A stretch of 64,000 nt of DNA from Acidobacteriota bacterium (GCA_016713675.1 JADJOS010000001.1:2046001-2110000), one strand, 5' to 3'; positions 52,547-62,121 are shown, counted from the first letter of the stretch. Notes: generated from the sequence alone by a model not told the origin. A program made the numbers and translations.

Positions 52547-54130
52547 ATGGCCGAAACGACCACAAAACAAAATCACCTTCTGACGCCGGTATTGATCGCC
52601 GCGGCTCTCGTATTCTTGTTTGCGAGTGTGCTCGTAAAGCTCGGCCGCGATTGGTGGTCGGACGAAAATTATTCGCACGGCCTGCTGGTCCCGTTTGTGA
52701 TCGCCTTTATTATTTGGAGCGAACGTGACCGTTTGCAGCGAGCAATTACGGGGCCTTCGGTGATCTTGGGCGGCGGTTTGGCCGCGGCTGCGATCATGCT
52801 GCTGCTGGCCGGAACTGTCGGCGCAGAACTGTTTACTCAGAGGATCGCATTTGTTGCCGCCCTTATCGCTACGGTGGTCTATTTTTGCGGCAGGCGAATT
52901 TTGGTGCTGCTTGCGGCTCCGGCGGCATTGCTATTGCTCTCGATACCGATACCTCAGATCATATTCAATCAGATCGCGATACCGCTGCAAATGTGGGCGT
53001 CACAGATGGCAGTTTGGGGCATTCGCTTATTCGAAGTGCCGACGCTGAGGAAAGGGAATATCATCGACATCCTTCCGCGTGGGGCGACGCAGACCATCTC
53101 GCTCGAGGTCGTCGAGGCCTGCAGCGGGATCAGGTCGCTGATGACCCTGGTCACGCTGGCGTTGATCCTGGGCTACTTCACCCGGACCGATACGGACGGG
53201 AAATTGCGGTTCGGGCTGTTCTCGGGCAGAGATGTGGTACGTACCATAATACTGATGGCCGCGGCCGTACCGATCGCGGTCTTGACGAATGCGGCACGCG
53301 TTTCGGCTACCGGTATCCTGACCTTCTATTACGGCAAATCGGCATCCGAAGGGACATGGCACGACGCCTCGGGATGGCTGGTTTATATCGTCGCGTTGGC
53401 GCTGTTGATCGCCCTTAATTTTGTGGTCACGAGGCTGTTCGGTGATGCGAAGGAGACCGGCGGTATGATCGATCCGCCCGCAGTCATAACAAACAGATCG
53501 CGGCCCCTGCCGCTTTTGGTCGTCTTTGTTGTAGGCGGTCTTTTGGTCAATTGGTTCGCTTATCGCAGCGAGTTCGCACCGCCGCGGCAGGCGTTGTCCG
53601 AGCTGTCGCAGACGCTCGGCGATTGGCGGCAAAAGGGTGACGAGATCAAGTTCGAGCCCGAGGTCGAGAATTTGCTGAAGACGACCGACTACACGATGCG
53701 CGAGTACACACTGGCCGACGGGCGTATCGCGAATATCTACGTTGGTTATTACGCCTCGCAGCGGACCGGTGCGACGTATCACAGCCCGCAGAATTGCCTG
53801 CCCGGAGCAGGTTGGGTGCTGAGCGAGCCGCAAAAGGTCGAGGTCAAAATGGCTGACGGCCGCTCGTTCACCGCCAATCGATACACGCTGCGCAACGGTA
53901 TCTATCATCAGGTGATGCTGTATTGGTACGAGGGCCGCGGCCGGACCGAATCGAGCGAATACTTCGACAAACTCAACACCGTCGTCGACAGCGTCACACG
54001 CCGCCGCAGCGACGGAGCAATGGTCCGCGTAATGACCGACGTCGGCCATGAGGAAGAAGCTTCGCTCAAGGCCGTCGCCGATCTCGCAGCAAAACTCGCC
54101 GAACAATTACCGCCATTCGTGCCCGAATAA
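52547..54130 (+). CDS. Exosortase with fused EpsI domain
   Basis: About 527 residues from MAETTTKQNHLLTP; the frame extends back into ispA but that part is not homologous. The N-terminal exosortase has about eight transmembrane helices and the Cys-Arg-His triad: LEVVEACSGIRSLMTL (Cys near 191), TNAARVSATG (Arg near 249), GTWHDASGWLVY (His near 269). The C-terminal EpsI-type domain (LSQTLGDWRQKGDEIKFEPE, YHSPQNCLPGAGWVLSE) is fused. Exosortases cleave and anchor PEP-CTERM-type proteins and are linked to exopolysaccharide. No clear sorting substrate is in the window. Confidence 0.92.
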   Translation: MAETTTKQNHLLTPVLIAAALVFLFASVLVKLGRDWWSDENYSHGLLVPFVIAFIIWSERDRLQRAITGPSVILGGGLAAAAIMLLLAGTVGAELFTQRIAFVAALIATVVYFCGRRILVLLAAPAALLLLSIPIPQIIFNQIAIPLQMWASQMAVWGIRLFEVPTLRKGNIIDILPRGATQTISLEVVEACSGIRSLMTLVTLALILGYFTRTDTDGKLRFGLFSGRDVVRTIILMAAAVPIAVLTNAARVSATGILTFYYGKSASEGTWHDASGWLVYIVALALLIALNFVVTRLFGDAKETGGMIDPPAVITNRSRPLPLLVVFVVGGLLVNWFAYRSEFAPPRQALSELSQTLGDWRQKGDEIKFEPEVENLLKTTDYTMREYTLADGRIANIYVGYYASQRTGATYHSPQNCLPGAGWVLSEPQKVEVKMADGRSFTANRYTLRNGIYHQVMLYWYEGRGRTESSEYFDKLNTVVDSVTRRRSDGAMVRVMTDVGHEEEASLKAVADLAAKLAEQLPPFVPE

Positions 54131-54417
54131 GCGCGTTTTTGGGGGAAGACCAAACGTGTATTTTTCGCCTCAAGTTCAAATTGTGGTACGTACCACAATT
54201 TTATCAACAAAATTGATGAAAATGTCGTAAAAATGCGTTCTGCCACAGTTTTTGAGGGGGTTAGCGACAATGTTTTAGGGGGCTAGCGACAATAAAAAAC
54301 AGGGTCAGCGACAATAAGAAAGACCCCCAGCGACAATCGTAAAACGGGCACAGCAAACTGTCGCTGGCCTTGTCGGAGCCTGAATTGGAGCGAAAAGCGA
54401 CTTTCTCTGCCTTCCGA
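54131..54417 (-). repeat. Iteron-bearing inverted repeat element, copy B
   Basis: About 287 bp, inverted relative to copy A. AGCGACAAT iterons start at 54263, 54285, 54307 and 54329, exactly 22 bp apart. A degenerate TGCCACAGT lies 22 bp before the first. An opposed copy (ACTGTCGCT) is at 54357. The 24-bp palindrome is at 54178. It begins directly at the exosortase stop. Confidence 0.88.
54178..54201. promoter_or_regulatory. Perfect 24-bp palindrome, copy B
   Basis: Same symmetric site as at 41118 (core TTGTGGTACGTACCACAA), with identical flanking AAGTTC and TATCAAC. A 14-base partial match occurs inside the exosortase gene at 53233-53246. Operator or recombination site are both possible. 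Confidence 0.6.
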
Positions 54418-54688
54418 CAATAATGATCAAACCGACAGATCCGACTGAGTCGGCGATTCCGACAAATTTAGATCTCATCCTACATTTTATCCCCGCAAAA
54501 TGGACAGATGCCTATGAACCGAACATCGATCCGCAGACGAGAACGGTGAAATCGACCGTTCTGAGTTCGCCGACAAACTCGTTTGGCACGGCAAACGCGA
54601 AAATCTGCGATCTGACCGCCGGTCGATGCCCCAAAGAAGCAAGGAATGCATATCGACGGACGATGCCTTTTGAACTACTATTGTCTCC
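54418..54688. other. Non-coding stretch before the M28 gene
   Basis: No supported gene. An 89-codon open frame is present but has no ribosome binding site or recognisable domain. Patchy similarity to the reverse complement of 40620-40900 suggests an eroded part of the duplicated element. Confidence 0.4.
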
Positions 54689-56395
54689 ATGAAATTATTC
54701 TCGGAGAAAACTCGGATCATCTTGCTTTTGGTCTCGTTAATAGCTGCCGCTTTGCCTGTCACGAGTCAGGAAACGAGCGATCCAAGAGATATACTGACCG
54801 TTCTCAAACCCGCGCTCGAGAGCATTCGGGCTGACGAAATATTAGCAAGCGTACGGATACTTGCTTCGAATAGGTTCGAGGGCCGTAATGTTGGGACAAC
54901 CGGCGAGACACTAACGGTCAATTACCTTGTCAACGAATTCAAACGTGCCGGCCTCAAGCCCGGAAATCCAAATCGATCCTTTATCCAAAGTGTGCCTCTG
55001 GTCGGATACCGAACACAGCCGCGGATAGATCTCAAAGCCCATGGAAAGGAGCATGCGCTCAATTTCCCCGACGATTTCGTTCACGAGTTTCCGCGGCTGC
55101 TGCCCCGCGTTTCCATCCCGAATGCCGAGGTTGTTTTTGGCGGTTACGGGATCGACGCTCCTGAGTATGGTTGGGACGATTACAAGGGTGTTGACGTTCG
55201 GGGCAAACTGGTCATCATCCTTGGCGGCGAACCATCTGCCGCGGACAAGAACGATCCGGCAAAGCAGGACGGCACTTTCTTTAAGGGCGAACTTCGGACG
55301 TTCTACTCAACAATGGAGTACAAGAAAGAGCTCGCCACGAATAAGGGAGCGGCTGCTGTACTTTTCATCACCGATCCGGAAAAGTCGCCGAATTATTCGA
55401 TCTTCAAAACATTTGCCTTGCTCGAAGGATTTGCGTTAGAGCCGAAAATGTCGGCAAAAAGGGCTCTGGCTCTGACCGGGCTTGTTACCATAGGTGCTGC
55501 CCGGCGTTTGTTTGCGGCTTCCGGCCTTGACCTTGAAGAATTGCAAAGTTCGGCACAGCTCAAGGGTTTCAAACCGGTTTCGATCGGTGCCCGGGCAAAC
55601 ATCACAACGACAAGCAAATTAAGACGTATCGTTAGCCAAAACGTCGTCGCGCGGATCGAGGGTTCAGACCCTGTGTTGAAAAATGAGTATCTGATCTATA
55701 CAGCACATTGGGATCATCTCGGGATCGACAAAAGCCGAAAAGGAGATCAAATATTCAACGGGGCGATCGACAACGCCATCGGCACGGCCGAAATGCTGGC
55801 GATCGCCCGCGGCATTGCCAAACTCACGCAGGCTCCCAAACGCTCGATACTTTTCATCGCGACCACCGCCGAAGAAAAAGGCTGGCTCGGTTCACGATAC
55901 TATGTCCAAAATCCGCTGTATCCGCTTGCGAAGACGATCGCCAACATTAATATTGACGGTGGCAATGTCTGGGGCCGGACAAAGGAGGTTAACAGCAGCG
56001 GTTATGGGTATTCGACGCTGGATGAGTATTTTGGAAACGCCGCAGAATTGCAGGGTAGAACCTTTCCCAACGAGTCGATGGACAATAACGGATTATATTT
56101 CGGTTCGGACAATGTCGAATTTGCGAGAGGCGGGGTTCCTGCATTCTTTGCTTTTGGTGGTTTCGAATATATAGGCCGACCCGCCGACTTTGGCGGGAAG
56201 ATGTGGAACGATTACGCGGACCATGATTACCATCGGGTTTCCGATGAAGTGGGGCCCGAATGGGATCTATCCGGTGCTGCCGACGATGCCGGGTGGCTGC
56301 TGATCGCCGGATACAATATTGCCCAAGCTGAAAAACGGCCCGAATGGAAGGCTGGAAGCGAATTCAAGGCAATGATCGAGCGATCGCCGAAATAG
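54689..56395 (+). CDS. M28-family zinc aminopeptidase with PA domain
   Basis: A 568-residue exported metallopeptidase. Signal peptide RIILLLVSLIAAALPVTSQ. A protease-associated insert (VVFGGYGIDAPEYGWDDYKG) precedes the di-zinc catalytic core: TAHWDHLGID (His, Asp), NGAIDNAIGTAEMLAIA (bridging Asp), ATTAEEKGWLGSRYY (Glu-Glu pair), INIDGGNVWG (Asp) and YADHDYHRVSDE (final His). The length fits periplasmic M28 peptidases. It would release N-terminal amino acids from external peptides, complementing the S46 peptidase upstream. Confidence 0.92.
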   Translation: MKLFSEKTRIILLLVSLIAAALPVTSQETSDPRDILTVLKPALESIRADEILASVRILASNRFEGRNVGTTGETLTVNYLVNEFKRAGLKPGNPNRSFIQSVPLVGYRTQPRIDLKAHGKEHALNFPDDFVHEFPRLLPRVSIPNAEVVFGGYGIDAPEYGWDDYKGVDVRGKLVIILGGEPSAADKNDPAKQDGTFFKGELRTFYSTMEYKKELATNKGAAAVLFITDPEKSPNYSIFKTFALLEGFALEPKMSAKRALALTGLVTIGAARRLFAASGLDLEELQSSAQLKGFKPVSIGARANITTTSKLRRIVSQNVVARIEGSDPVLKNEYLIYTAHWDHLGIDKSRKGDQIFNGAIDNAIGTAEMLAIARGIAKLTQAPKRSILFIATTAEEKGWLGSRYYVQNPLYPLAKTIANINIDGGNVWGRTKEVNSSGYGYSTLDEYFGNAAELQGRTFPNESMDNNGLYFGSDNVEFARGGVPAFFAFGGFEYIGRPADFGGKMWNDYADHDYHRVSDEVGPEWDLSGAADDAGWLLIAGYNIAQAEKRPEWKAGSEFKAMIERSPK

Positions 56396-56693
56396 AAACA
56401 AATCCTTCAAAAGTATCAGGAGATACTAAATCTCCTGCCAAAATACGACCGAGCCGAGCCTGTCGTTTACCGATCCGTTGCGGGCCGGAACTGATGACCG
56501 CGCTCTTGGAATTGGTGACCTGCGTCACTGAATACGACTGAGCGAGGTATAGTCTCGAATTAGGATCATAATCGCCGTGGTCTGTGGTCTATTTGGATCT
56601 CGGCAAATCGTGCACTACTTCGCGGCACGAAGCAGCGTTTCCCATACACCTTTTGCCCGGAACGGAGCGAAATCGGGTGGAGGTGTGAACGCC

Positions 56694-58625
56694 ATGTTAA
56701 GTCCTAATACTTCGTCAAGATCCCGCATCAGCCGGATCATAATTTACGCAATAGTCACGTCAACAATTCTCCTTATGGCCGCCGAGCGTTCGAACTCTGC
56801 GGCCTTTCCGTTTTTGGACTCAGTACGGGAATTGATCGGCCGCGATACGGTGCCGCCGAATGCACCTGGTCCGCAGGCAACGTGGGATGCGTTTGTCGTT
56901 GACACATTTACGGATCTTGGGGCAGCGAATGCACCGTTCGTAACTTATCAACTGAGCGTGAGCAAGTCGGGCACAGGCGGCGGGACCGTGACGGCCGATG
57001 TCGGAGCGATAAATTGCGGAGCAAATTGTACGGCGACCTACGACGAGGGACAAATGGTTGCCATTACGGCAACGCCAGACAGCACTTCGCAATTTGCCGG
57101 CTGGACCGGTGCTTGCGCCGGGACCTTGCCAACCTGCATTGTGACGATGTCACAGAACCTCAGCGTAAACGCGAATTTCACCAGGAACCAGTATCTGCTA
57201 ACCGTTTCGAAGACCGGAACGGGAACCGGAACGGTCACCAGCTCGCCGTCGGGGATCGCCTGCGGAGCAAACTGCTCTGCGACCTATACGGCGCTGACAA
57301 GCGTTACGCTTACGGCGGCTGCCGATAGCACATCGGTCTTTATGGGCTGGAGCGGCGGGGGCTGCTCGGGAACCGGAACTTGCATCGTGTCAATGACCAC
57401 GGCGATCACGGTAACGGCCCAGTTTGAGCTAATCGTCGCACCATCGGTAACGACCAATGCCGCTACTTCAGTGACAGGCTCGACAGCCACGTTGAACGGT
57501 GTGGCGGACCCGAACGGAGCTAGCACGCTCGGTTGGTTCCGCTACAGTGCGGCCAGCCCCAGCACGTGCAACGATAGCTTCGGCACGCGTGTTCCGGCGA
57601 GCAGCGGCGTAGCTCTGGGATCGGGCACATCGCCGCAGAGTTTCTCTCAGACCATAACGGGCCTCGCGGCAGGTTCGACCTATTATTTTTGTGCAATGGC
57701 TTTTAATGCCGAAGGAATGGGGTTCGGGTCTGTTCTCTCATTTACGACACCTTCTCCGCCGACGGTCACTACATCGCCGGCCAACAGCATCCTGATCACG
57801 TCGGCGACATTGAACGGTGTCGCAAACCCGAACGGCGCAAGTACGACCGGGTGGTTTAGGTACAGCACGATCAGCCCCGGGACGTGCAACGACAGCTTTG
57901 GCACACGGGCACCGTCGAGCGGCGGCTCGGCTCTCGGTGCGGGCACAACGCCCCAGAATTACGCTCAGGCCATTTCGGGACTGGTCACAGGTACGACCTA
58001 TTATTTCTGTGCCATTGCCAGTAATGCCGAAGGGGTATCATTTGGCTCGGTACTCTCATTTACGACCTTGGCACCGCCGACGGTCACCACTTCGGCGGCG
58101 ACGAGTGTTGGCAGTACTACGGCGACCTTAAATGGTAACGCTAACCCGAACGGACTGAGTACGACCGGCTGGTTCCGCTATGCGAGCACGAATCCGGGCA
58201 TCTGCAACGACAGCTTCGGCACGCGGGCACCGACAAGCGGCGGATCGGCCCTCGGTTCGGGCACATCGCCGCAGAACTTCGCCCAGGCCTTATCAGGCCT
58301 TGTGACAGGTACGACCTACTATTTCTGTGCGATCGCCTCTAATGCCGCAGGCACGTCATTCGGAACTCTGCTCTCATTTACGACACCTGCTCCGCCGACG
58401 GTCACGACCAACGCCGCGACGAATATCACATCAGGCGGGGCTACCTTGAACGGTGCGGCAAATCCGAATCGCGATCCAGCGTTCGGATATTTTCGTTACA
58501 GCCTATCCGATCCTGGAACCTGCAATGATACTTTGGCATACGGGCACCACTCTCAAGTATTTCCGATATCGATATCGGCTCAGGAGCCGCCACAGTGCCG
58601 TACTCTTCGTTGGTCAGCGGTTTGA
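56694..58625 (+). CDS. Large secreted repeat protein, N-terminal part (frame lost near 58540)
   Basis: Reads from an ATG (a GTG at 56577 is also in frame). A hydrophobic leader (RIIIYAIVTSTILLMAAERS) leads to two divergent InlB-B/bacterial-repeat units (TFTRNQYLLTVSKTGTGTG, SVFMGWSGGGCSGTGTCIVS). About four fibronectin-like repeats of some 95 residues follow (TTNAATSVTGSTATLNGVAD, GWFRYSAASPSTCNDSFGTR, TYYFCAIASNAEGVSFGSVL). Near 58540 one base is missing from ACTTTcGGCATACGGG, so the last residues listed are out of frame. The repeat array continues downstream in other frames. Probably a surface adhesin-like protein; ligand unknown. Confidence 0.75.
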   Translation: MLSPNTSSRSRISRIIIYAIVTSTILLMAAERSNSAAFPFLDSVRELIGRDTVPPNAPGPQATWDAFVVDTFTDLGAANAPFVTYQLSVSKSGTGGGTVTADVGAINCGANCTATYDEGQMVAITATPDSTSQFAGWTGACAGTLPTCIVTMSQNLSVNANFTRNQYLLTVSKTGTGTGTVTSSPSGIACGANCSATYTALTSVTLTAAADSTSVFMGWSGGGCSGTGTCIVSMTTAITVTAQFELIVAPSVTTNAATSVTGSTATLNGVADPNGASTLGWFRYSAASPSTCNDSFGTRVPASSGVALGSGTSPQSFSQTITGLAAGSTYYFCAMAFNAEGMGFGSVLSFTTPSPPTVTTSPANSILITSATLNGVANPNGASTTGWFRYSTISPGTCNDSFGTRAPSSGGSALGAGTTPQNYAQAISGLVTGTTYYFCAIASNAEGVSFGSVLSFTTLAPPTVTTSAATSVGSTTATLNGNANPNGLSTTGWFRYASTNPGICNDSFGTRAPTSGGSALGSGTSPQNFAQALSGLVTGTTYYFCAIASNAAGTSFGTLLSFTTPAPPTVTTNAATNITSGGATLNGAANPNRDPAFGYFRYSLSDPGTCNDTLAYGHHSQVFPISISAQEPPQCRTLRWSAV

Positions 58626-59874
58626 CCGCAGGCTCAACTTATTACTACTGTGCGATCGCGCGGAACTCGTTAGGTACGAGATTTGGCACGATACTTTCGT
58701 TCAGTACGCCGGCGGCGGCACCGGTCGCTACGACCAATGCGGCAAGTTCTATTTCAGGCACGACCGCAACCTTGAACGCATCGGCAAATCCGGGCGGAGC
58801 TGCGACGACCGGCTGGTTCCGCTACAGCACCGTAAGCCCAGGCACGTGCAATGACACCTTCGGCACGCGGGCACCGACAAGCGGCGGATCGGTGCTGGTT
58901 CCGGCTCAACACCGGTCGCGTATTTGCAGGCGATATCCGGGCCCTCGACGGGGACGACATACTATTTCTGTGCGATCGCTCTACCAACACGGTCGGCACA
59001 TCGTTAGGGTTCGATACTCTCATTTACGACTCCGGCTCCGCCTACAGTTAGTACCCTCGCCGCGTCGAGTATTACATCCAGCTTGGCTGACTTGAACGGG
59101 CTGCCAATCCGAATCTCGACGCTGCTTTCGGATATTTTAGATACAGCACTTCCGATCCGGGAACGTGCAATGACACGTTCGGCACACGAGAACCAAATTC
59201 GAGCATAATGGATGTGTATATGGGGTCAGGCGGTTCGACCGTGGGATATTCGTTCACGATCGTCGGGTTGTCCCCGGCAACAACGTATTACTTCTGTGCG
59301 ATCGCGAGGAACTCGTTAGGTACAAGAGGCACTGCGTTAGGTGCTTTCGTTCAGTACGCCGGCGAATGCACCGGCCGTGACGACGCTTGACGCGACTGCG
59401 ATGACGGCCACGACGGCAACATTGAACGGTTCGGCAAATCCGGGCGGCGGGGCCACGACGGCGTGGTTCCGATACAGCACGATCAGCCCGGGCACGTGCA
59501 ACGACACCTTTGGCATACGGGCACCGACAAGCGGCGGAGCGACGCTTGGTTCCGGCACGACGCCGGTCTCCTATTCGCAAGCGATCACCGGCCTGACGAG
59601 CGAGACGATCTACTATTACTGTGCGATCGCGACCAACACAGAGGGCACCTCGTTCGGATCTGTGCTTTCATTCACGACCGCCGCACCGATCTGCGTTCCC
59701 GCACCAAGCGGGATGGTGTCAATGTGGGCCGGCGAAAACAACACGTTAGACCGACTGGGAAGAAATAACGCAGCATTGATGAATAGTGCGACCTATGCTC
59801 CGGGACTTGTGGGTCAGGCATTTAGTTTTGACGGGTCGATGATTATATTGCCGACTCGGCGTCTCTCAGTCTGA
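58540..59874 (+). pseudogene. Large secreted repeat protein, middle part with multiple frameshifts
   Basis: Continuation of the fibronectin-like repeats, scattered over all three plus frames. Pieces recognisable: LVSGLTAGSTYYYCAIARNS, NPGGAATTGWFRYSTVSPGT (frame 2), then YLQAISGPSTGTTYYFCAIA (frame 1), and later NPGGGATTAWFRYSTISPGT, SFTTAAPICVPAPSGMVSMW. Each break can be repaired by a 1-2 base indel (about 58893, 58982, 59010, 59833). So many small indels in otherwise conserved repeats suggest sequence error as readily as decay. Confidence 0.7.
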
Positions 59875-59888
59875 CCAGCGGATTAACG

Positions 59889-60332
59889 TTGGAGGCGTGG
59901 GTAAAGCAGCGAACCGTGGGGTACGGTACGATCTTTTCAAAGGCGGACTACAACGGTTCGGAACCGATATCCTCATACGGTTTACAAATCGCCGGAGTAT
60001 TGATCTGGCTCTATCGGGACATATGGCGGATAATTGTCGACCGGCCGAACTCGCACCGTGGACAGTGGAACCACATCGCGTTGACATGGGACGGTACATA
60101 CGGACCAGCCGACAACGTCAAATTGTATGTAAACGGATCGCTTGCTCAGAGCTGGACCAAATCCGGTGTGCCTCTCAATGTGACGACCCAGACGCTGACG
60201 ATCGGCTCCATGAAGCCGCCAACATATTGGGCCCCGTGGGCAATCTCCAACTACATCAAATGGCTTGTGCCGGGGGGGGGGGGGTCTAGATCGGCGTTCC
60301 GGTTTTCTGGGGCGGTCGCGGGACAGTGGTGA
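59889..60332 (+). pseudogene. Fragment of LamG/concanavalin-like domain
   Basis: Part of the same broken gene. It encodes a LamG-type lectin-like domain, LTLEAWVKQRTVGYGTIFSK through GQWNHIALTWDGTYGPADN and VKLYVNGSLAQSW. It then collapses at a G-run near 60273. The expected closing strand (GSIDEPMVFDRALTLAEIQA) appears only after the low-quality block, in another frame. Confidence 0.7.
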
Positions 60333-60560
60333 CCACCGGTTTCGATCACTAGTGCGATCCGGATGATCTACAGGCCATGGATCCGTCAAGGCGGAATCTC
60401 AAAGATTGGCGGCCACCGCGGCAACAATGGATATCAATTGGTGATAACCGGCCCCGCCCCCCCCCCCCGCCCGCTCCACCCCGGGGGGGGGGGGGGGGGC
60501 CCCACCCCCCGCCCGCGGGGGGGGGGGGCCGGGGCCCGGGGGGGGGGAGGGGGCTTTTTT
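60270..60560. other. G/C homopolymer block, probable sequence artefact
   Basis: Contains a run of about 13 G at 60273 and long alternating C-runs and G-runs at about 60463-60560. It interrupts a coding LamG domain. Such runs are out of character with the rest of the window and look like base-calling or assembly failure. Confidence 0.75.
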
Positions 60561-60706
60561 CTGTCCGCACCATAATGCTCTAAGGTGATCGCCAAAGGGG
60601 TTCCATAAACGTCGGCCCGAAAACGGTTGCTGATTCAATCTCTACGCTACGGATCAGCGATGACGACAATGGAAACGCCCGTTTTCTGGGATCGATCGAC
60701 GAGCCT

Positions 60707-62110
60707 ATGGTCTTTGACCGGGCTTTGACCCTGGCCGAGATTCAAGCGGTCGTCAATGCTGGGAGTTCGGGTATATGCAAGCCGACAGCAGCCGCACCGC
60801 CGAGTGGCCTTGTCGCATGGTGGGGCGGCGACGGTGACGCCCGCGACCAGACGCAATACGATCACGACGGCGTGCAGGCTTATGGCCCCTTCTACTCCGT
60901 CGCCAAGGTCGGTCAGGCGTTTAACTTTGACGGCGTAGCTGGCCACTATGTTGAGGTGGCGGGCAACGGAGCGCCGTTCGATCCGGGCACGGCCGAATTT
61001 TCGGTGGATCTTTGGATGAGATCGAGAAATTCCGGAGCCAATACGTATCTTGTCGGCAAATCGCTCCCGGATAGCGGCGAGGGTTGGGACATACGTCTGA
61101 ATGACAACATGATCAGGCTCGTCGGGGTAAACGGTTGGGGTTTCAATCTCGATTCCGACGCCTCGGTCACGCCAAATACTTGGCACCATATCGCGATGTC
61201 ATCGACGACGTCCCAGGTCAGCCTTTACATTGACGGCGTCCTCAAGGGCACGTGTCCGCGCAGCTCAATTATTGCGACGGCAAATCCGCTGCGATTTGGC
61301 CACACGACAAATTACGGAGGCCCGGCGTTTGACGGCCAGATGGACGAGATAGACTTTTTCAACCGTGCAATAGCGCCGGCTGAGGTCACGAGTATCTACA
61401 ATGCCGGACTCGCCGGAAAACTGCGAACGGAGTATACGCCGGCAAATACACTTGCGGAACCACGCGGCACGACACGGCAAAGGACATTTGATGTGCCGGG
61501 AATTCAGTTGGGCGATGCAACGTTGACGCTTCCGGTGATCCTGACCGACGGTGTGACGCAGCAGATCCCGTTGGACCCGGCGAAACTTCCGCCGCTGCCA
61601 ATGGGTGCGACGCCCACGAATCTGACCTACGATATTGCCACTTCGGCAATATGGAGCGGCGATCCGTCGATATGTTTTAACCTGCCGGCACTTTCGTCCG
61701 TTTATAGAAATCTGCGCATTCTGCATCTTGAAAACGGAATTTGGGTCAACCGGACACAGGTCCCGGGAGTGAACCCGATCCTCTGCACCTACGGCCTCAC
61801 GAGTTTGTCGCCGTTCACCATCGCCGACTTTGGCCCGACCGCAGCCAGCGTATCGATATCGGGAAGGGTCTTGACCAACAATGGAAGCGGTGTGCTGAAC
61901 GCGATCGTCCAACTGACCGATCAATTTGGCGGCACACGGACGGCCCGGACCGGTACGTTCGGTTACTACCGTTTTGACGAGGTGCCGGTCGGCGAAAATT
62001 ACGTCATCAGCGTCGCCTCAAAGCGGTTCGTGTTCGTGCCGCGAACGATAATGGTCATGGACGAACTGGACAACGTCGATCTGGTGGCCGAGCCGGAAAT
62101 GCTCGAATGA
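60707..62110 (+). CDS. Large secreted repeat protein, C-terminal part
   Basis: A 467-residue open frame continuing the broken gene; its own ATG (PMVFDRALTLAEIQAVVNAG) is internal to a LamG domain and not a real start. A second complete LamG domain follows (FDGVAGHYVEVAGNGAPFDP, TWHHIAMSSTTSQVSLYIDG, MDEIDFFNRAIAPAEVTSIY), then a beta-rich region (LGDATLTLPVILTDGVTQQI). A C-terminal carboxypeptidase-regulatory-like domain (ISGRVLTNNGSGVLNAIVQL, YYRFDEVPVGENYVISVASK) closes the protein. The last domain is closely similar to that of the 722-1255 gene. A hairpin follows the stop. Confidence 0.8.
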   Translation: MVFDRALTLAEIQAVVNAGSSGICKPTAAAPPSGLVAWWGGDGDARDQTQYDHDGVQAYGPFYSVAKVGQAFNFDGVAGHYVEVAGNGAPFDPGTAEFSVDLWMRSRNSGANTYLVGKSLPDSGEGWDIRLNDNMIRLVGVNGWGFNLDSDASVTPNTWHHIAMSSTTSQVSLYIDGVLKGTCPRSSIIATANPLRFGHTTNYGGPAFDGQMDEIDFFNRAIAPAEVTSIYNAGLAGKLRTEYTPANTLAEPRGTTRQRTFDVPGIQLGDATLTLPVILTDGVTQQIPLDPAKLPPLPMGATPTNLTYDIATSAIWSGDPSICFNLPALSSVYRNLRILHLENGIWVNRTQVPGVNPILCTYGLTSLSPFTIADFGPTAASVSISGRVLTNNGSGVLNAIVQLTDQFGGTRTARTGTFGYYRFDEVPVGENYVISVASKRFVFVPRTIMVMDELDNVDLVAEPEMLE

Positions 62111-62121
62111 GAATTCAGCCT

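Noticed and set aside
53027..54106. 359-codon open frame on the minus strand
   Set aside because: Antisense to the exosortase; no recognisable domain.
41187..54131. Composite transposon bounded by the inverted elements
   Set aside because: No transposase and the enclosed genes are core functions; separate insertions are simpler.
54423..54692. 89-codon open frame
   Set aside because: No ribosome binding site, no domain, and lies in the eroded part of the duplicated element; the matching region at 40.6-40.9 kb has no equivalent frame.
60283..60375. Cluster of restriction-site-like hexamers suggesting vector sequence
   Set aside because: Several six-base sites occur close together, but no vector backbone is recognisable and the stretch adjoins an evident low-quality block.
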